A stretch of 64,000 nt of DNA from assembly GCA_022113835.1 (NCBI GenBank), contig JAILWY010000007.1, positions 3,601,001 through 3,665,000 on the forward strand. Direction: 5' to 3'. This DNA comes from Atopsyche davidsoni (Eukaryota; Arthropoda; Insecta; Trichoptera; Hydrobiosidae). The position numbers were made by a program, and so were the translations under genes. The stretch's first letter is position 1. Each line of letters opens with the position of its first letter. This document shows positions 38,510-51,305 of this stretch, piece by piece. Below the pieces are notes generated by a model. The model made no database searches. It was not told where the DNA came from and saw only the letters and a list, made by a program, of their open reading frames with translations.

Positions 38510-38643
38510 CTGATACATCGCCGCCACTCCTCCAACTCGGATCAAGAGGATCCCAACGCAGAGACTCTCGACGGCTTGTTCTCCAGCAGATCTCCTTTCA
38601 ATTTCCTAAGACGGATGAGAAAGGATTATCTTGTTCCCGGGAA
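38510..38643 (+). CDS. candidate cassette or terminal exon, family unknown
   Basis: A pyrimidine-rich acceptor (CCCTCATCCCCCTGACAG) and a strong donor-like GGGAA|GTAAGT bound 134 nt. The frame starting at 38510 reads LIHRRHSSNSDQEDPNAETL then DGLFSSRSPFNFLRRMRKDY, LVPG, with GC-rich third positions. An in-frame stop directly precedes the acceptor, so the frame only makes sense if splicing occurs. It starts in phase 0, so it could follow the exon ending at 29350. It ends in phase 2, which does not fit 58829 directly. Either another small exon intervenes, or it is a terminal exon ending at the TAA two bases into the donor motif. I do not recognise the family. Confidence 0.35.
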
Positions 38644-41600
38644 GTAAGTGTGAGATATGAAGACTCCCTTTTCCGCATAAAAAATATCATTTGTTTTTGT
38701 AATATAAATCCAGTGGAATTTTATGAATATGTTTGTAAGCAATATCCAGTTAACACATACAATCGAGGGCTGTAACTGTCAAGCTATTAAGGCAGTTAGC
38801 AACACGAAAAGACACCATTTTTCCTGTTAAGTGTCTTTGTTGTTATTATATCTGAATAATCACTCTACTGGATTCAAATGCAGACCTATTGAATATTCAA
38901 TATATTTGACATTCTATTGTATCGCATTGCAGATAAATCAGGCAGATCCGATATGTCAATATGTTATTGGCCGAATCTATATTTGATAAGGGATTACGTG
39001 TAATTTGTACTGGCGCCGTTCAACTGAATACTGTATGATGAGACAATTCAAATAATGCTTTCTGTGTACACTCAACAAAAGAAAATACGGATGGCAACAT
39101 ATTTTATTTTTACAATAAAAAATATATGTTTTCTTGAGAGGAAAATGTGGCGTTAAAAATAAATAAATTATCATAATAATCTAAATATAATTTTAATATT
39201 TTGATTACTATCATTTTTTTAGTTTAATCATACCAATTCTTCACATATAGTGTGAACGCGTTCCGAAAAAATCTCTCGTCGTTTCATGATGTACCATTAA
39301 TTTAAATATTGTAAAAGTAAAAATGCCTTCCTTATATGTTTTTATGCCATTTTTTATAAATCAATTCCGACGGATAACTACTCTTGTATTCAAAAAAAAT
39401 AAACCAACAAAAATATATGTATTATCTTTTTGCTATACAAAAGCGAAGCTGTTCTTCCGATTGTTTATTCTTATTAAAAGAATCGTGCATTAATAATATT
39501 CTTAGAAGTTTTTTGATCAAATGAATTCTATTTATTATTTAAAATTTTCAGTGTATCTTTTGGGTTTTTTTATCAAAGCAAAAATATAATTCAATATGCG
39601 TATATTTCAAATATAGAAATCACAAAAATTCGTCTTCATTTCCAGACGTTCAAAATAAGCCTCTTCGTTTCCATTTAGTAAAATAAAATAATAACTTTCA
39701 ATTTTAAAATTCAACAAAATTTCATTTTTGTATAAACTGGTTATAAAACCTACGTTTGAAAATTTTGGCTCGCGAATGGCATACTCATTAATTATGCATT
39801 AAAAGATATTTTTGGTTAAACTAATCGGTTCTTAATTAGATCACGTAATTTATTATGTCACTTGAATCAACTATTTTTATTCTAAAGAAACTCCAACAAG
39901 GCTTAAGATACAAATAGTCTTCATTGTGTCACATTTTAATAACCACCCTATTTCTTTTATAATATCTGTAATAAACCTCCTTAACTTTAAGTAAATACAT
40001 TATGTGTTAATATTACTGTATAAAAGCAAAAATATTTCTAAGCTAAGCTGCTTATACGTAGATTAATTTTACGTTTATTCCAAGGCTTCTGTTGTATTTG
40101 ATAATTTATTTTATTCTGTCATGTTTCTATCACTATTGTTCATAAATACAATCCAGTAGGTCACACCGATACTCTGCTCTTTAAGCTTTAATGACTCGGA
40201 AGTTATTAATAAATCAACTGAATTACTTGACACTTAAAAGTCACAGCCTGACCTACAGGGGCAAGTGCCAAAAATAAGCTACAGTATTACAGCTCTAAGC
40301 TACCCTTTGCCTGTACGTTATTACAACAACCTTCACACATATCGTGCTTTCGTGTCGGCACAACCTTCAGACCTGAATGCTAGTAGCATGACTATTTACC
40401 ATACGCCACGTGTTAGAGAATTTTTATTGTTCACACGTCCTTGAATCAATCGATTGTTAGTTCGAAGCTCTATCATACACGGTGTTAATATGAGTATCCT
40501 CTCACTCAAATATCTGTCCACGAACAGGTGTGTTCATGGCTGCTTCCACTCATGATATCAGATTCATAGCCGAATGTTGCATTGACAGCGTAATAATATT
40601 TTCCACGGATGGTACTATTATTCCACAAATTATTTTTCCTTATTGAATTAACACCACATGTGCATTGTGATGCAATATCAGATACAGATCAATCTTCAAG
40701 TGCATAACAATTTTTTTAAATTGTATGTGAACTGCTAAAAAATTGAAATAGCTATATAATATATATCATAAATCACTCGTCGTGACATGAATCCAGAACC
40801 AGTTCATTGCACCATAATCGCGTAAATGTCTATCTTACAGTTTCATATTCGAGGGTATCCAGTATATTTCCCACCCTATGAAAGGTGTCACACCCCTACA
40901 CCCCCAAGCCCCAGGCTGAAGATGGAAATAAAAAAAACCAGCCTGTGAGCGGTCAGCTGGTCTTTATCGATCAGAATTGAGTTATTAATTTGTTATTGAA
41001 ATATAAAGTAGAAAATTAAATCGTTTTTAAAATAAATTAGACGCTTTTTTTTACACACCGGCCCCAGGCGATCAATTTGTATGGAAATCTCAAATTATTT
41101 TTATTTTATTATTAAACTCGTTTTGCGAAATAATGTAAGTAAATAGAATTCGAGCAAGTGCATACCGCGTGTTTAAAGCATATTGTTTATGTTTAATAGC
41201 TAAAGCACTTATTTTATTTGATCTAAACCGACCATCAACCATATAAGCTTTACAAATGAATATTGTAAAATATTTTATAAACAGCAATTTTTACTCAAAC
41301 ACGGTATTTGTTAACACCATTTTAAGCAATCAATTCACACATAAAACAAAGAGAAAATTCAATTCAAAGTCATTGGAGTCAATGTTTGATGAAACATTCT
41401 GAAGCACACAATCCTCTGAAACCTATCAAAACTATTTTTGAGCTCATATTGTTGATTTTGAGAATTGGGTTCAAAGGAAACTCAAGAATAATGAATCGTC
41501 TAGTTTAGAGACACCTACTTACAAGGCTCCCTGATTTACTCGCTTCAAAATACACTCAGATAAACCACAATTTGCCGTTTGAATAATTCAGTCGCTACAC

Positions 41601-44600
41601 TGATACGGCAGGCTGTTTTTCAATCAAAGTTTACCCTCCCTTATCCGCAGAGGGTTGTTCACAAAAGAGCAGCCAATTGTACCCCTCCCCCGGCTACCAT
41701 CAAATATTAAAGTCACCCGCAGGGGCACCGCTGGAACCACCCCCTCAAATACTAAATTTTGTCTTCGAAAACCCCATCTTCACCTTGGCTACTCTATTTC
41801 TTCAATTTTTATTGTACTATTATATATTCGCATATCATTTTTCCTGTACTTTTATAATTACCCATTAATATTTAAATGATAAAAACAGATGAAATTAAAT
41901 ATTAATTAAATATTGTATATATCAATAATATAATATTTTTTCAAAAGTAAAATTAGTTGTGCGTGTTTAAAATACCTTATTTTATAATTTAGAAATTATT
42001 ACAAAGACTTTGTAATAAATCTCGGTTGCTGTCCTAGATATTTTATATTCTATCTTTAGTGTGTTTTAGAGGATGGTCTACAAATACGACCTGCGGGGGA
42101 TACAGACCCTTTAAATGTTTCGATTCCCATAACAAATGAGGTCTGTCTTGTTTGGGTTACAGTAAACTTCTACAAATGATTTTGATTGATAATTACAATT
42201 ATTTACAATCGGAGTACGTGGGTTTGCAATATATTTTCTCACAAAATATTAAATGAGTATAACAGCTTAAACAAATTAGCAAGTATTGAAAGTTATCAAT
42301 TTAAAATGTAAGTCTTATCATTCTGTATATACACGTTTATTTATTTTTTTGTTTCAAAATGTATTAAAATTTTACATGTCAGTTTAAAGTATTTAATGCA
42401 AAAAAGATTTTCTTGAGATTAGAGATGAGTTTGTTGTTTTTTCCTGAAACTTGGAATACTAAAGTTAAATTAAGCTGATCCACCCCTTAGACAATTTTTG
42501 CTTACTAATAAGTTTTCTTTTTTAATCATTATAAAACTCTATTTTCTTATTATTTTACTAAATCATTATTTTATTGTAATAATCTTATATATTGGGCTGC
42601 TTTATGCAAAAGCCTCCAATATTCGGTATTTATTATATTCAAGTACTTTTAGAGTATGTATAGGTATTTCATGTTCCAACTATATAAACTACTGGACTGT
42701 ACACGGACTAAGTTTTGTTAGTAACATATCTTTGTTTTGAGTATTATTAGAATACGTATATTCAATTTATGTATGATGCTTCATATAAAAATGATTCGAG
42801 AAAATCTTTTAAATTTCTTTGTATGTTCGCTATAACACTAGCATAAAAGAAACATCAAAGTTTGTATTTTAGCATGAATAACATCTGAAGCACTTCTCTA
42901 TTAAAGTTCATCTCACGATCTCAGCATCCAGGATAAATAAAAAAATACTTGTATTATTTTTTCAGGCCCGGAATATATATCTGCCGAATGTGAATCGCGT
43001 TTCTTCTCAAATATTCTTTTGCTTTTTTTCACTCTCCCATCATATCAAACAATTTCGCCGACGATACGGAATAAAATATCTTCAATGTAATATCAAGTGG
43101 GGCTTGAATACGTCCTGGCGGAGCGGTGCTGTTCTCTCGGGGAATTATTTAATAACTCGCCTCGTCTGCACCTGGCTGTAGTTACGGCCATTCGTCTAAA
43201 AAATGCCTTTTATACACGGTATATCTACGCTTGTTAGGGGTTGTGGTGGCTTCCAAAAAATGTGAGACTCGGTATGACCTCGGAACACTTTCTTTCCATA
43301 CCCTGAACAAGTATTGTTTTATTCACATAATAAGGTACATTACCTGTATTTTTCTTCAATTTTTAATATTTCACAAAAAACATTTGAACCGAATATATCT
43401 AAATATAACAACCCTTATTTAATATACAGAATTGTTATTTACACTTCTACAAATCGCAGAAAACCTGTAAATCATAAAAAGTTTAATTGCTTCTTGCCTT
43501 CTACAGTTATTTTTGAAGCAGATTTTGCTGTAGATAATATTTTTGCTTCACCAGGTATTCTGATGAAATACGCAGTGGTCAATAAAAACCATTAAAACCT
43601 CGATGCAGAAAATCTCATTTTTAAAATGAACCTAATGATTTTTATATCCCAGAAGCATTTTGTTCAAATAGTTTTATTAACGGAAAGTAATTAGGGCTCT
43701 AATAATGTTTATTTAATATCTGACCTAAATATAAAGGCTTCTCTTCAACCCCACCTCAGTTATGACCTGTTGCGGTACAGGAGAGTCCACCCTTTGATGT
43801 TGATAAGTCATTAAATATATCGAGCAGCGTCCTGAACTGATTCATAAGGGAGATAATATTAACAGGAAACCATTATAGATTTTAACTCTAACTAAACAAA
43901 CCTACAAACTATTATTGTTTATTAAATTTAACGGTTGTTTTTTTAAGTAAAGATTATTTTATGTTGCATATCATCTATTCGCTCAATAATTTTTTGTGTT
44001 ATACGAACCTTAAATTTAATCAATCATTAAACATGATACACGTCAATTTTATAATATTTATTGTTGTGTTTTTTATATGGAAAAAAAAAAAATTTCGTGC
44101 CCTGAAATATGTCATTAAAAATGAAGCTCTTAGGACGTATTTTGCATCTGAATTTTGAATGCATGTCACGTGCTATTTTGGTGTGCACGGGGTTTTCAAC
44201 CAACAGAAGTTTTGATTTTTTTAAAAAGGCTTTTATTTCAGTATACACAATCCTTAATTTACGCTATTCGCAGCAACCATAAATAGTATTCGGCCAGAAA
44301 GTAACTCAATAAAAAAACACGCTTTGTTTTTTTTATATTTAATATTTAAAATAGTTTTTAAAAAAATTACGTTTTAATGAGAGGATAATTGGCCCCAATC
44401 AGACATCTAATTCAGATTTCGCCATTTTTACACTGGCAACCCCAAAAACGGGGCAAAATTATAAAACTGTATTAAAGCTCACAGCCGGCCAGGAGGCGGA
44501 AACGCCCGCTGACTAACCCCTAGCATGCTTTTCAGCAGATTTATTATTTAGTGCCTAATAAATGAAAATCGATCCCAACAACCCCTTTCAAGTGAACAAA

Positions 44601-47465
44601 TACTCAAATCTAATTTTTAATTTTATGGGTATAAAAATAATTTTTCATATTTGCTTTGTTTTTTTAATAAAAGTTTTATATCATTTATGTATTGAGAAAT
44701 GTTTAATTTTATAAAATTTATTAAGGTTTTATGAATAATAACTAAATTTCAATTGGATTTATATATTTAAAGGGCCAGTATTTTTATTTTGAACACGTTA
44801 ATAAGCAATGATATTGCCATTATAAATGAGTGCAGAAAAAACAGAATCCCCTTGAAATATGAGACAAAGGGGATGAGCCAAGAGAGACGAGTACCCCAGA
44901 AGATCATCCCCTCGTACGTTAACCCCAGACTTGTGATATAATATATGTACTCACTGCTTTAAAACTCTGCCAGTGGCAAGTCACACCTTTAGTTTACCTG
45001 AGTTAATTTTTTAAAAAAATGTTCTTATTTGAATGTTTAGACTTCATAATTAATAAATAATTGCATTACTATTGTATTATTTACATGAAAATTTTATCGC
45101 AAGCTTTCATCCCTTAAATGTAAAAAATATTTTAAGACCTAAAATAAGCCTTGCGCAGCACAAAATGCCTACTTTTCCAGTGACATATTCTGTGAAATAA
45201 ATTTATGACTATCGTCCCGAAACCTTAAAAAGCGTCATCAAAAAAACTATTTTCCTCAATTTTAAAATAATAAATTAATTTAAAGTTAAAAATTAATGAA
45301 AGCTGGACTGAACAGGCAATTTAAGAAGCTTGCACGGAGTCCATGGAGCCCCGATGAGGCCCCCTGTCCCCATAGATGGTTGATAGGGGCGCAGGTCGCG
45401 TCTGTCAGAGCCAGCATCCGGGACTTATCTCCCATCATCAGCCCGGCCGGCTCCAACGGAGATATTACACCTATTATGTCCACCGCCAACTTTAGATACA
45501 CCCTGCCAGTGGGTCAAATAGCTTCTCTCGGTGCTTTATTTGGTAGATTAATTGGATTTATCTCTAGAAATTACAACACTTAATTATAAATTACTCTCCT
45601 ACTATTCCATCCGATTTATTATATTTATTATTAATATCTATCGCAGATATTAATAGGTGAAAAGATAGTTTTGTAAAGACCTATGAAAATTTTAAACAAG
45701 ACTCTGTTTCGTTCAGTTTTAATTTTATTTCTTCCTTCGTGTCTTTGAATGTGATTCTATTTTTATTTAACTGGACGACGCACTTTTTAAAAATATTTTT
45801 TTCGTCTTTTATATGTCGTATTATTATTTTTTATGAATGGGCAGCACGAAACTGTCCCAAAAACATTTTCAACAATTTTAATAATGAGAACAAACACGGC
45901 GTGCTGCCATTAAAAAAATAATTGAATAATAATGGTTGCTTGTGAATAGAGGCAATTAACGATTCTGTAAAATTATTTGTTTGAATGTTGAATAAAAGCA
46001 TGTGTTAAACATTTAAAAAGGCTTGTAAAAATAGCTGATGTTGATTTAAAACACGTTTTACACTAAAAAATAAAAAGTAATATAAAATCTACACGCTCTG
46101 CTGCTTTCTCAGTATATATTATAAATGTTGTACTAATTTAATTTTGAATTAATAAATGGAAATGTATCTCTCTGTCTATCTTAAATCTAAATATAAATAG
46201 TCATAAATTTTAATGCTTCACTTGATTTTTTAAACTATTTTATTACGCATGTTTCATGTAGTTTAGGTAAAATATTGCATACCCTTACAACATTTTATAA
46301 TTTACCAGCATTTTGCTTGTTGTTTATTATTTATTTGAAAGTTGCAATTCATTAGTTGGATTCATCGATAATTCAATGAATTAAGTTTTTAATTTCCCAT
46401 GTAAAAATTTGTATAAATGGTGAGTGTGATTCTGACTACAAATAAATTCAAAGACAGTAAAATTTTCAATTTAATTTTTAATCAAGTCTATAAAAATTCT
46501 TATTTCCTAAATGACCTTTCAACATTAAGATAAAATTATATTTCTTCAAATTCTTAAATTTCTACGAAGTCATCGTTGCATTTGTAAGTCTTTTTATATC
46601 AAATATCCTTCGAAGGACTTCTCGAATGCGAAATTAAATTTTAATTCAAAGTCAATAAGAAAGCGATTTCGCCTTATAAAAATTTTCTTTAAACGTTTCT
46701 CCCTTCCATTTTCTTCTGTGCGATAAAAACTTATTCAACTTTAGCAGTTTACTTTTTACTTAGTAATTAAAAATATAAAAGTTTCCCCACCTGTTCAGGT
46801 GACACGATTGACCGAATCTCTCCATCTCTCTCTTTGCAGATTTTTAAAGGTCCACTTTATTAAAAAAGGGGGGGGGGGGTCGGTAATTTCAGTTAATAGA
46901 CTGAAAACTCTTGATTTATGAAGTTATCTTCTCTTTTTTGCCTTGTACTTTCTTTATTATATTTTTTTATCTAGGTAATCGCTTAATTTTATGCGAAACT
47001 TTTTTTTTGGATTACTTAAAAAAAAACATCTCGAGTAATTATGATAAAATGAAAGTCTGCAATCTATCGTCAGTCTTTGTGATTATTTTTTTAATAATAC
47101 ACAGATAACCGTTAATATTCGTTATTTTTTTATATTTTCTACTTTCTGCGAATAGGTTTTAATTACTTCTACGAGTATTTTAGCTTAGATAATATCGTCC
47201 TTTTTTTTTTCCTTTACTAACTCAACAGTCAAGCTTTTTTTAAACAATACAATACAAATATAATTTTAATATTTTTTATTTGGTTGTAAAATAGCTTTGA
47301 TCACCGTCGATACGTTTATTTGGCCTGTGTTTTGATAAAAAATATCCTAATTTTTCAAGTTGTTTTTTTGTGGCTCAAAAATATATTTCATACGTTGTTA
47401 ACCTGTGGATTTATTAAATATATAACAACAATCATAGGTGTATAGTTATTAGTAGCTGGAGTAAC

Positions 47466-47608
47466 CCTTGACTTCTTGTCAAGGCACATCAATCAACGTT
47501 GATGTGATTAGAGAACCTAATCAGATTAACAGTAGCTTTTAAGCACATTACTCGGAATGCGATCAGGGCTGTGAGCTTCCCCTTGCCTTGTGTAGACACT
47601 ATCAAGGG
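47466..47608. other. cluster of adjacent short hairpins
   Basis: Three stem-loops lie end to end: CCTTGAC/GTCAAGG (47466-47484), CACATCAA/TTGATGTG (47485-47506) and TGATTAG/CTAATCA (47505-47523). A fourth, CCCTTG/CAAGGG, spans 47580-47608. All stems are perfect. The second and third overlap by two bases. This may be a structured RNA, a transposon end or the tail of a short retroelement; nothing decides which. Confidence 0.55.
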
Positions 47609-48775
47609 AGATTATTTACCTGTGAATTTTGATTGCTCGTCCTGCTATATACCTTACCATACCTTAGTGGTTCCTATATCTTCTTGCTAAAATAATTCAT
47701 ATTTCATGTACACACCAATCATCACCATAATCAATTTTGTTTTTTTTATCATATACGTGTATCATTGATATTGGAACTTTATGTGGTAGCGATCTAATAA
47801 ACAATTATAAAAAAATATAAAATTAACCCCTATTTTTTATGATTTCATTTATTAAAATATTTTTTGAATTATCAAGAGCATTTTACATTAACAGTAATAC
47901 TGTATTAATAACTTTGGTTTATATTTTGTTATACTCTTGTTAAACTCTCGCTGTCATAGTAATTTTAGTAGCTAATCGACCGTTTGGTTTTAATTATATT
48001 TATTTATAAATAATGTAGACTGTAAATAAAATTTCCCCATTTACACATACAGTGTGCCAACGACCTTTAAATATCAAAATATACAATTCATGTAAACTTT
48101 GAGGTTATTCAGAAACGTGCCAGAATTTATGTATTTTAATCGTTTGTTTATTTTGAAATCCTGATGATAAGAGATTAAAGTACTTTAACACGGATAATTT
48201 ATTTGCATTAAAAAGCGCCACGCGACAATGTAGTCCCTAAAGTCCACAGCCCTCGTACATCACCCTTATCACTTATCACACATTACAAACAGCAGCGGCT
48301 CTGAACAGCCAAGCCAAAGAATCAGAACTTCTACTGCCCAGCCCAGTAGTATTTATTTATTTTCAGTTACATTATACCCATTATCATATGCATAAAAATT
48401 AAAATCTACCTCCTATCTTATACTAGAATAAATTTTTCTTCTTTGCAGCCACCTGGTCTATGATTGTGATGGCTGTATGCATAATCATACTTACGTGTAA
48501 AATGTCAAAAGAAAGTATTTCAAACATGGCTTAAGACTTGATACAACAAATGAGTATTAAATGTAATAATTTATTTGTACGCTACTCATAACCATCACCA
48601 ATTAAATGACAAAAAGAAGATAAATATGATATAGAGTATAGAGTAGTCAAAATATGTTTTGTACTATACAATGCAGGTAATGTCAAGAAGTGCGTTATTT
48701 AATAAAATACATCGAAAAGTTTCGATTACTTTAATAATTAATTATATTTGGAGCTAAATATGTTAAAATTTATTG

Positions 48776-48905
48776 ATTACTAATATGATTAGGCACATTA
48801 GTTCATATATAGAAGATGACTTAAAGAAACTCTCAGAAAAATATCATCGTGATTTGTGTTGGATTCTTCTATATATGAACTAATGTGCCTAATCATATTA
48901 GTAAT
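48776..48905. repeat. palindrome enclosing a fragment of the tRNA-like repeat
   Basis: Arms 48776-48816 and 48865-48905 are perfect 41-bp reverse complements. The 48-nt centre (48817-48864), with TTAAAGAAACTCTCAGAAAA and GTGATTTGTG-TGGATTC, matches the tail and T-arm side of the tRNA-like sequence in the left arm at 5113-5163. This is a second, truncated locus of the same family, again inside an inverted repeat. Confidence 0.75.
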
Positions 48906-50874
48906 AATATAATAAACCCGTAATGAGTAATAAATACGCATCTGATTGACCGATCCATAAAATAGATACAAAAATTTATTGAAACAAACCCAAAATTTGA
49001 ATTTGTGGTATGCTGCACTACTGAGTGCATTACTCGTGCACAACTTAAATAGCAAACTATTTTCATTACAGTTAATCAACAAGTGAATTGGCGTTGAATA
49101 AAAACACCGACCCGTTGTGTTCAAATTTTTCGTAAATGTATTTTTCCGGCTTGTGTAGCCGCGCGGGGTGACACTCGACACGCAGTCAGCCCCTCGCCCT
49201 GCGACTGGTTGTATTTCTCACCCCATCATCACCATCAGCGGGGCCTGCCGCCACGTTTGTCCCGGCCACACACCCTCTCGTCATTTAGTGATAAGCGCAC
49301 CTGATTGGCCGATACATTAACTGATCAGTTTGCGCGTGACGTCATGAACTGTAGGGTGACCGTCAGTTGTAAATTTATATATATCTTGTCCCAAATAGTT
49401 TATTTGACCACCTCAGCAACAGCGACGTTCCGTTTTTTTTATGTGATGTTATTTTCTTGTTAAAATAATATTTACACTTAAAATGTAACATGTCAGACAC
49501 ATCCGATCTTAGAAAATTGAACCCTCAAAATTAATTAATTAATAATAAATATAATTTCTATTGATTTTATTTTAATGTTGCTTATTTTTTGACCTCTAGC
49601 GATGGTTACCCCAGTAATTTCCCAAACTCGCTGTGTGCAGAACGTGCCTTCTTGTTGCTGAAGGATGAGGGGCTGTTTACAGACACCACCCTCTAGTCAC
49701 GTATGGAAATAATTATAGCCCCCACAACCCCCACCTCTAATTCCACGGGACGCCTACTAGCTCTGAAACAACACCATTGATAGTAATCTAAACATTACTA
49801 AATATATAAACGGTTCCAATATCATTAGATTACTACACTGACTCAAATAAAAATGCTGTAACATACTTTGAAAGCTTACTTAATAAAATAACACGTTCAT
49901 ATTCAATAAAACCCATGACTCTTGTAATTATAAGCCTACACGCAAAATAATAAGTTTGATAAAATAAAAACAGAAATTCTAATTAATTAGCAGGCTTCAG
50001 GCACTATCCGCGTTGTGCTGGGGAATGGATGCTGTGAAGTTACATTAATTCGATAGTGGAAATGGCCTCACACCCGCCCCGGGCCGGCCTCATCTCGATT
50101 ACCATTTACAAGCTGTAATGTAGCTTTATCCGCCCTCACAGTGTAAATATTGAATACTGAACTACTACGAATATCCTTAATGATAATTAAACATTTCTAT
50201 GTACTCACTTTGATTGCACGTTGTCTATAAGCTTTTTACCAGTGCACTGAAGCTTTTGGAAACTACTACTCCATTACTTGGCGCCGTCTTGCTTCTTGAT
50301 TATGTATCCATATTTAAGATTGAAATTTCAAGAAAATTACTGTCAAAAATCAATTAACATATTTTATCACAACTTGAGTGAAAATTTTAAATCACAAAAC
50401 AATTTCGAGGAAGCATAAATCTCATAATAATAAAAAAAAAAACGTAATCGCAAAATCTGCTGAAATAATCGCGAGACAAAATGATATTTCCGTTTTAATA
50501 TCTGCCATCCCGGGACACTTGTTGCACAATAAGACACTTTAATCTCTTAAAACCCTTAAAACGGATTTATTAGACTCATAAAAAGACGCGCGCCGGTCTT
50601 GCGCCTCTCCGGGTCTTATATAATTTGTGCAATGAATTTGAATAAAATTACCCGAACATTAATATCACTCCGACTTAAAATCCAAACAGGATTATTCCTG
50701 CCGCAAATTATTTCCAGAGCTTGTAATATTGTTTCCGCGCTCAGCCCCTAATGCGGCCGCCATCTTGGAACCTCTGAAATAATCAGCCCTTGCATACTAA
50801 AACACTGAAATACACGTTTAAATGTTATTTATAAAACAAACGAAAAACTCACAAAAATAGACTTCATTTAAAGG

Positions 50875-51305
50875 GGGCAGATCCCTTTGAGGGCTCCATT
50901 TTCGAGTTTTTGGTGTCATTTCATTTATTTAATTTTCACTTTATTTTTCTACATTAAAAGTTGGTTATTTAACACAAAAATAAAAAAAAATTATAAATTA
51001 TATTAATATTATTATTTAATTAACGTTCTTTTTCAAGGTCAAATAAAGTCTTGAAGATGTTGAAAAATTTGATAAAATGACGATTTGTGTTTAAGTTATT
51101 TCTTTTTTAATTTTTAAGTGGACGCCTAAATACTTATAATGATCTCCAAATTCCTAAGGGAAAACACATCTTTTTTATATTAAAAGTAAATTTATAAGAA
51201 ATAAATTAAATGTATCTAACTTCAGGCATTAAAATTTCATCTATTGATGCAGTAGATTTTTCGCAAAATATTTCCTAAAAATATAAAAAAACTCGAAAAT
51301 GGACC
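50875..51305. mobile_element. possible MITE with CTCCATTTTCGAGTTTTT ends
   Basis: GGGCTCCATTTTCGAGTTTT near 50890 is mirrored by the complement of GGGTCCATTTTCGAGTTTT near 51285-51305. The interior is AT-rich and non-coding. The exact ends and a target duplication are unclear. Its right end, TGCAGTAGATTTTTCGCAAA through AAAAAACTCGAAAATG, recurs at 59144-59195 inside the hAT-type element there. Confidence 0.5.

Noticed and set aside
45296..45583. 95-codon frame in a GC-rich patch
   Set aside because: The opposite strand is also open, splice sites are lacking and the peptide is not recognisable.
48798..49181. 127-codon minus-strand frame
   Set aside because: It runs through the 48.8-kb palindrome and AT-rich DNA; the translation has no family features.
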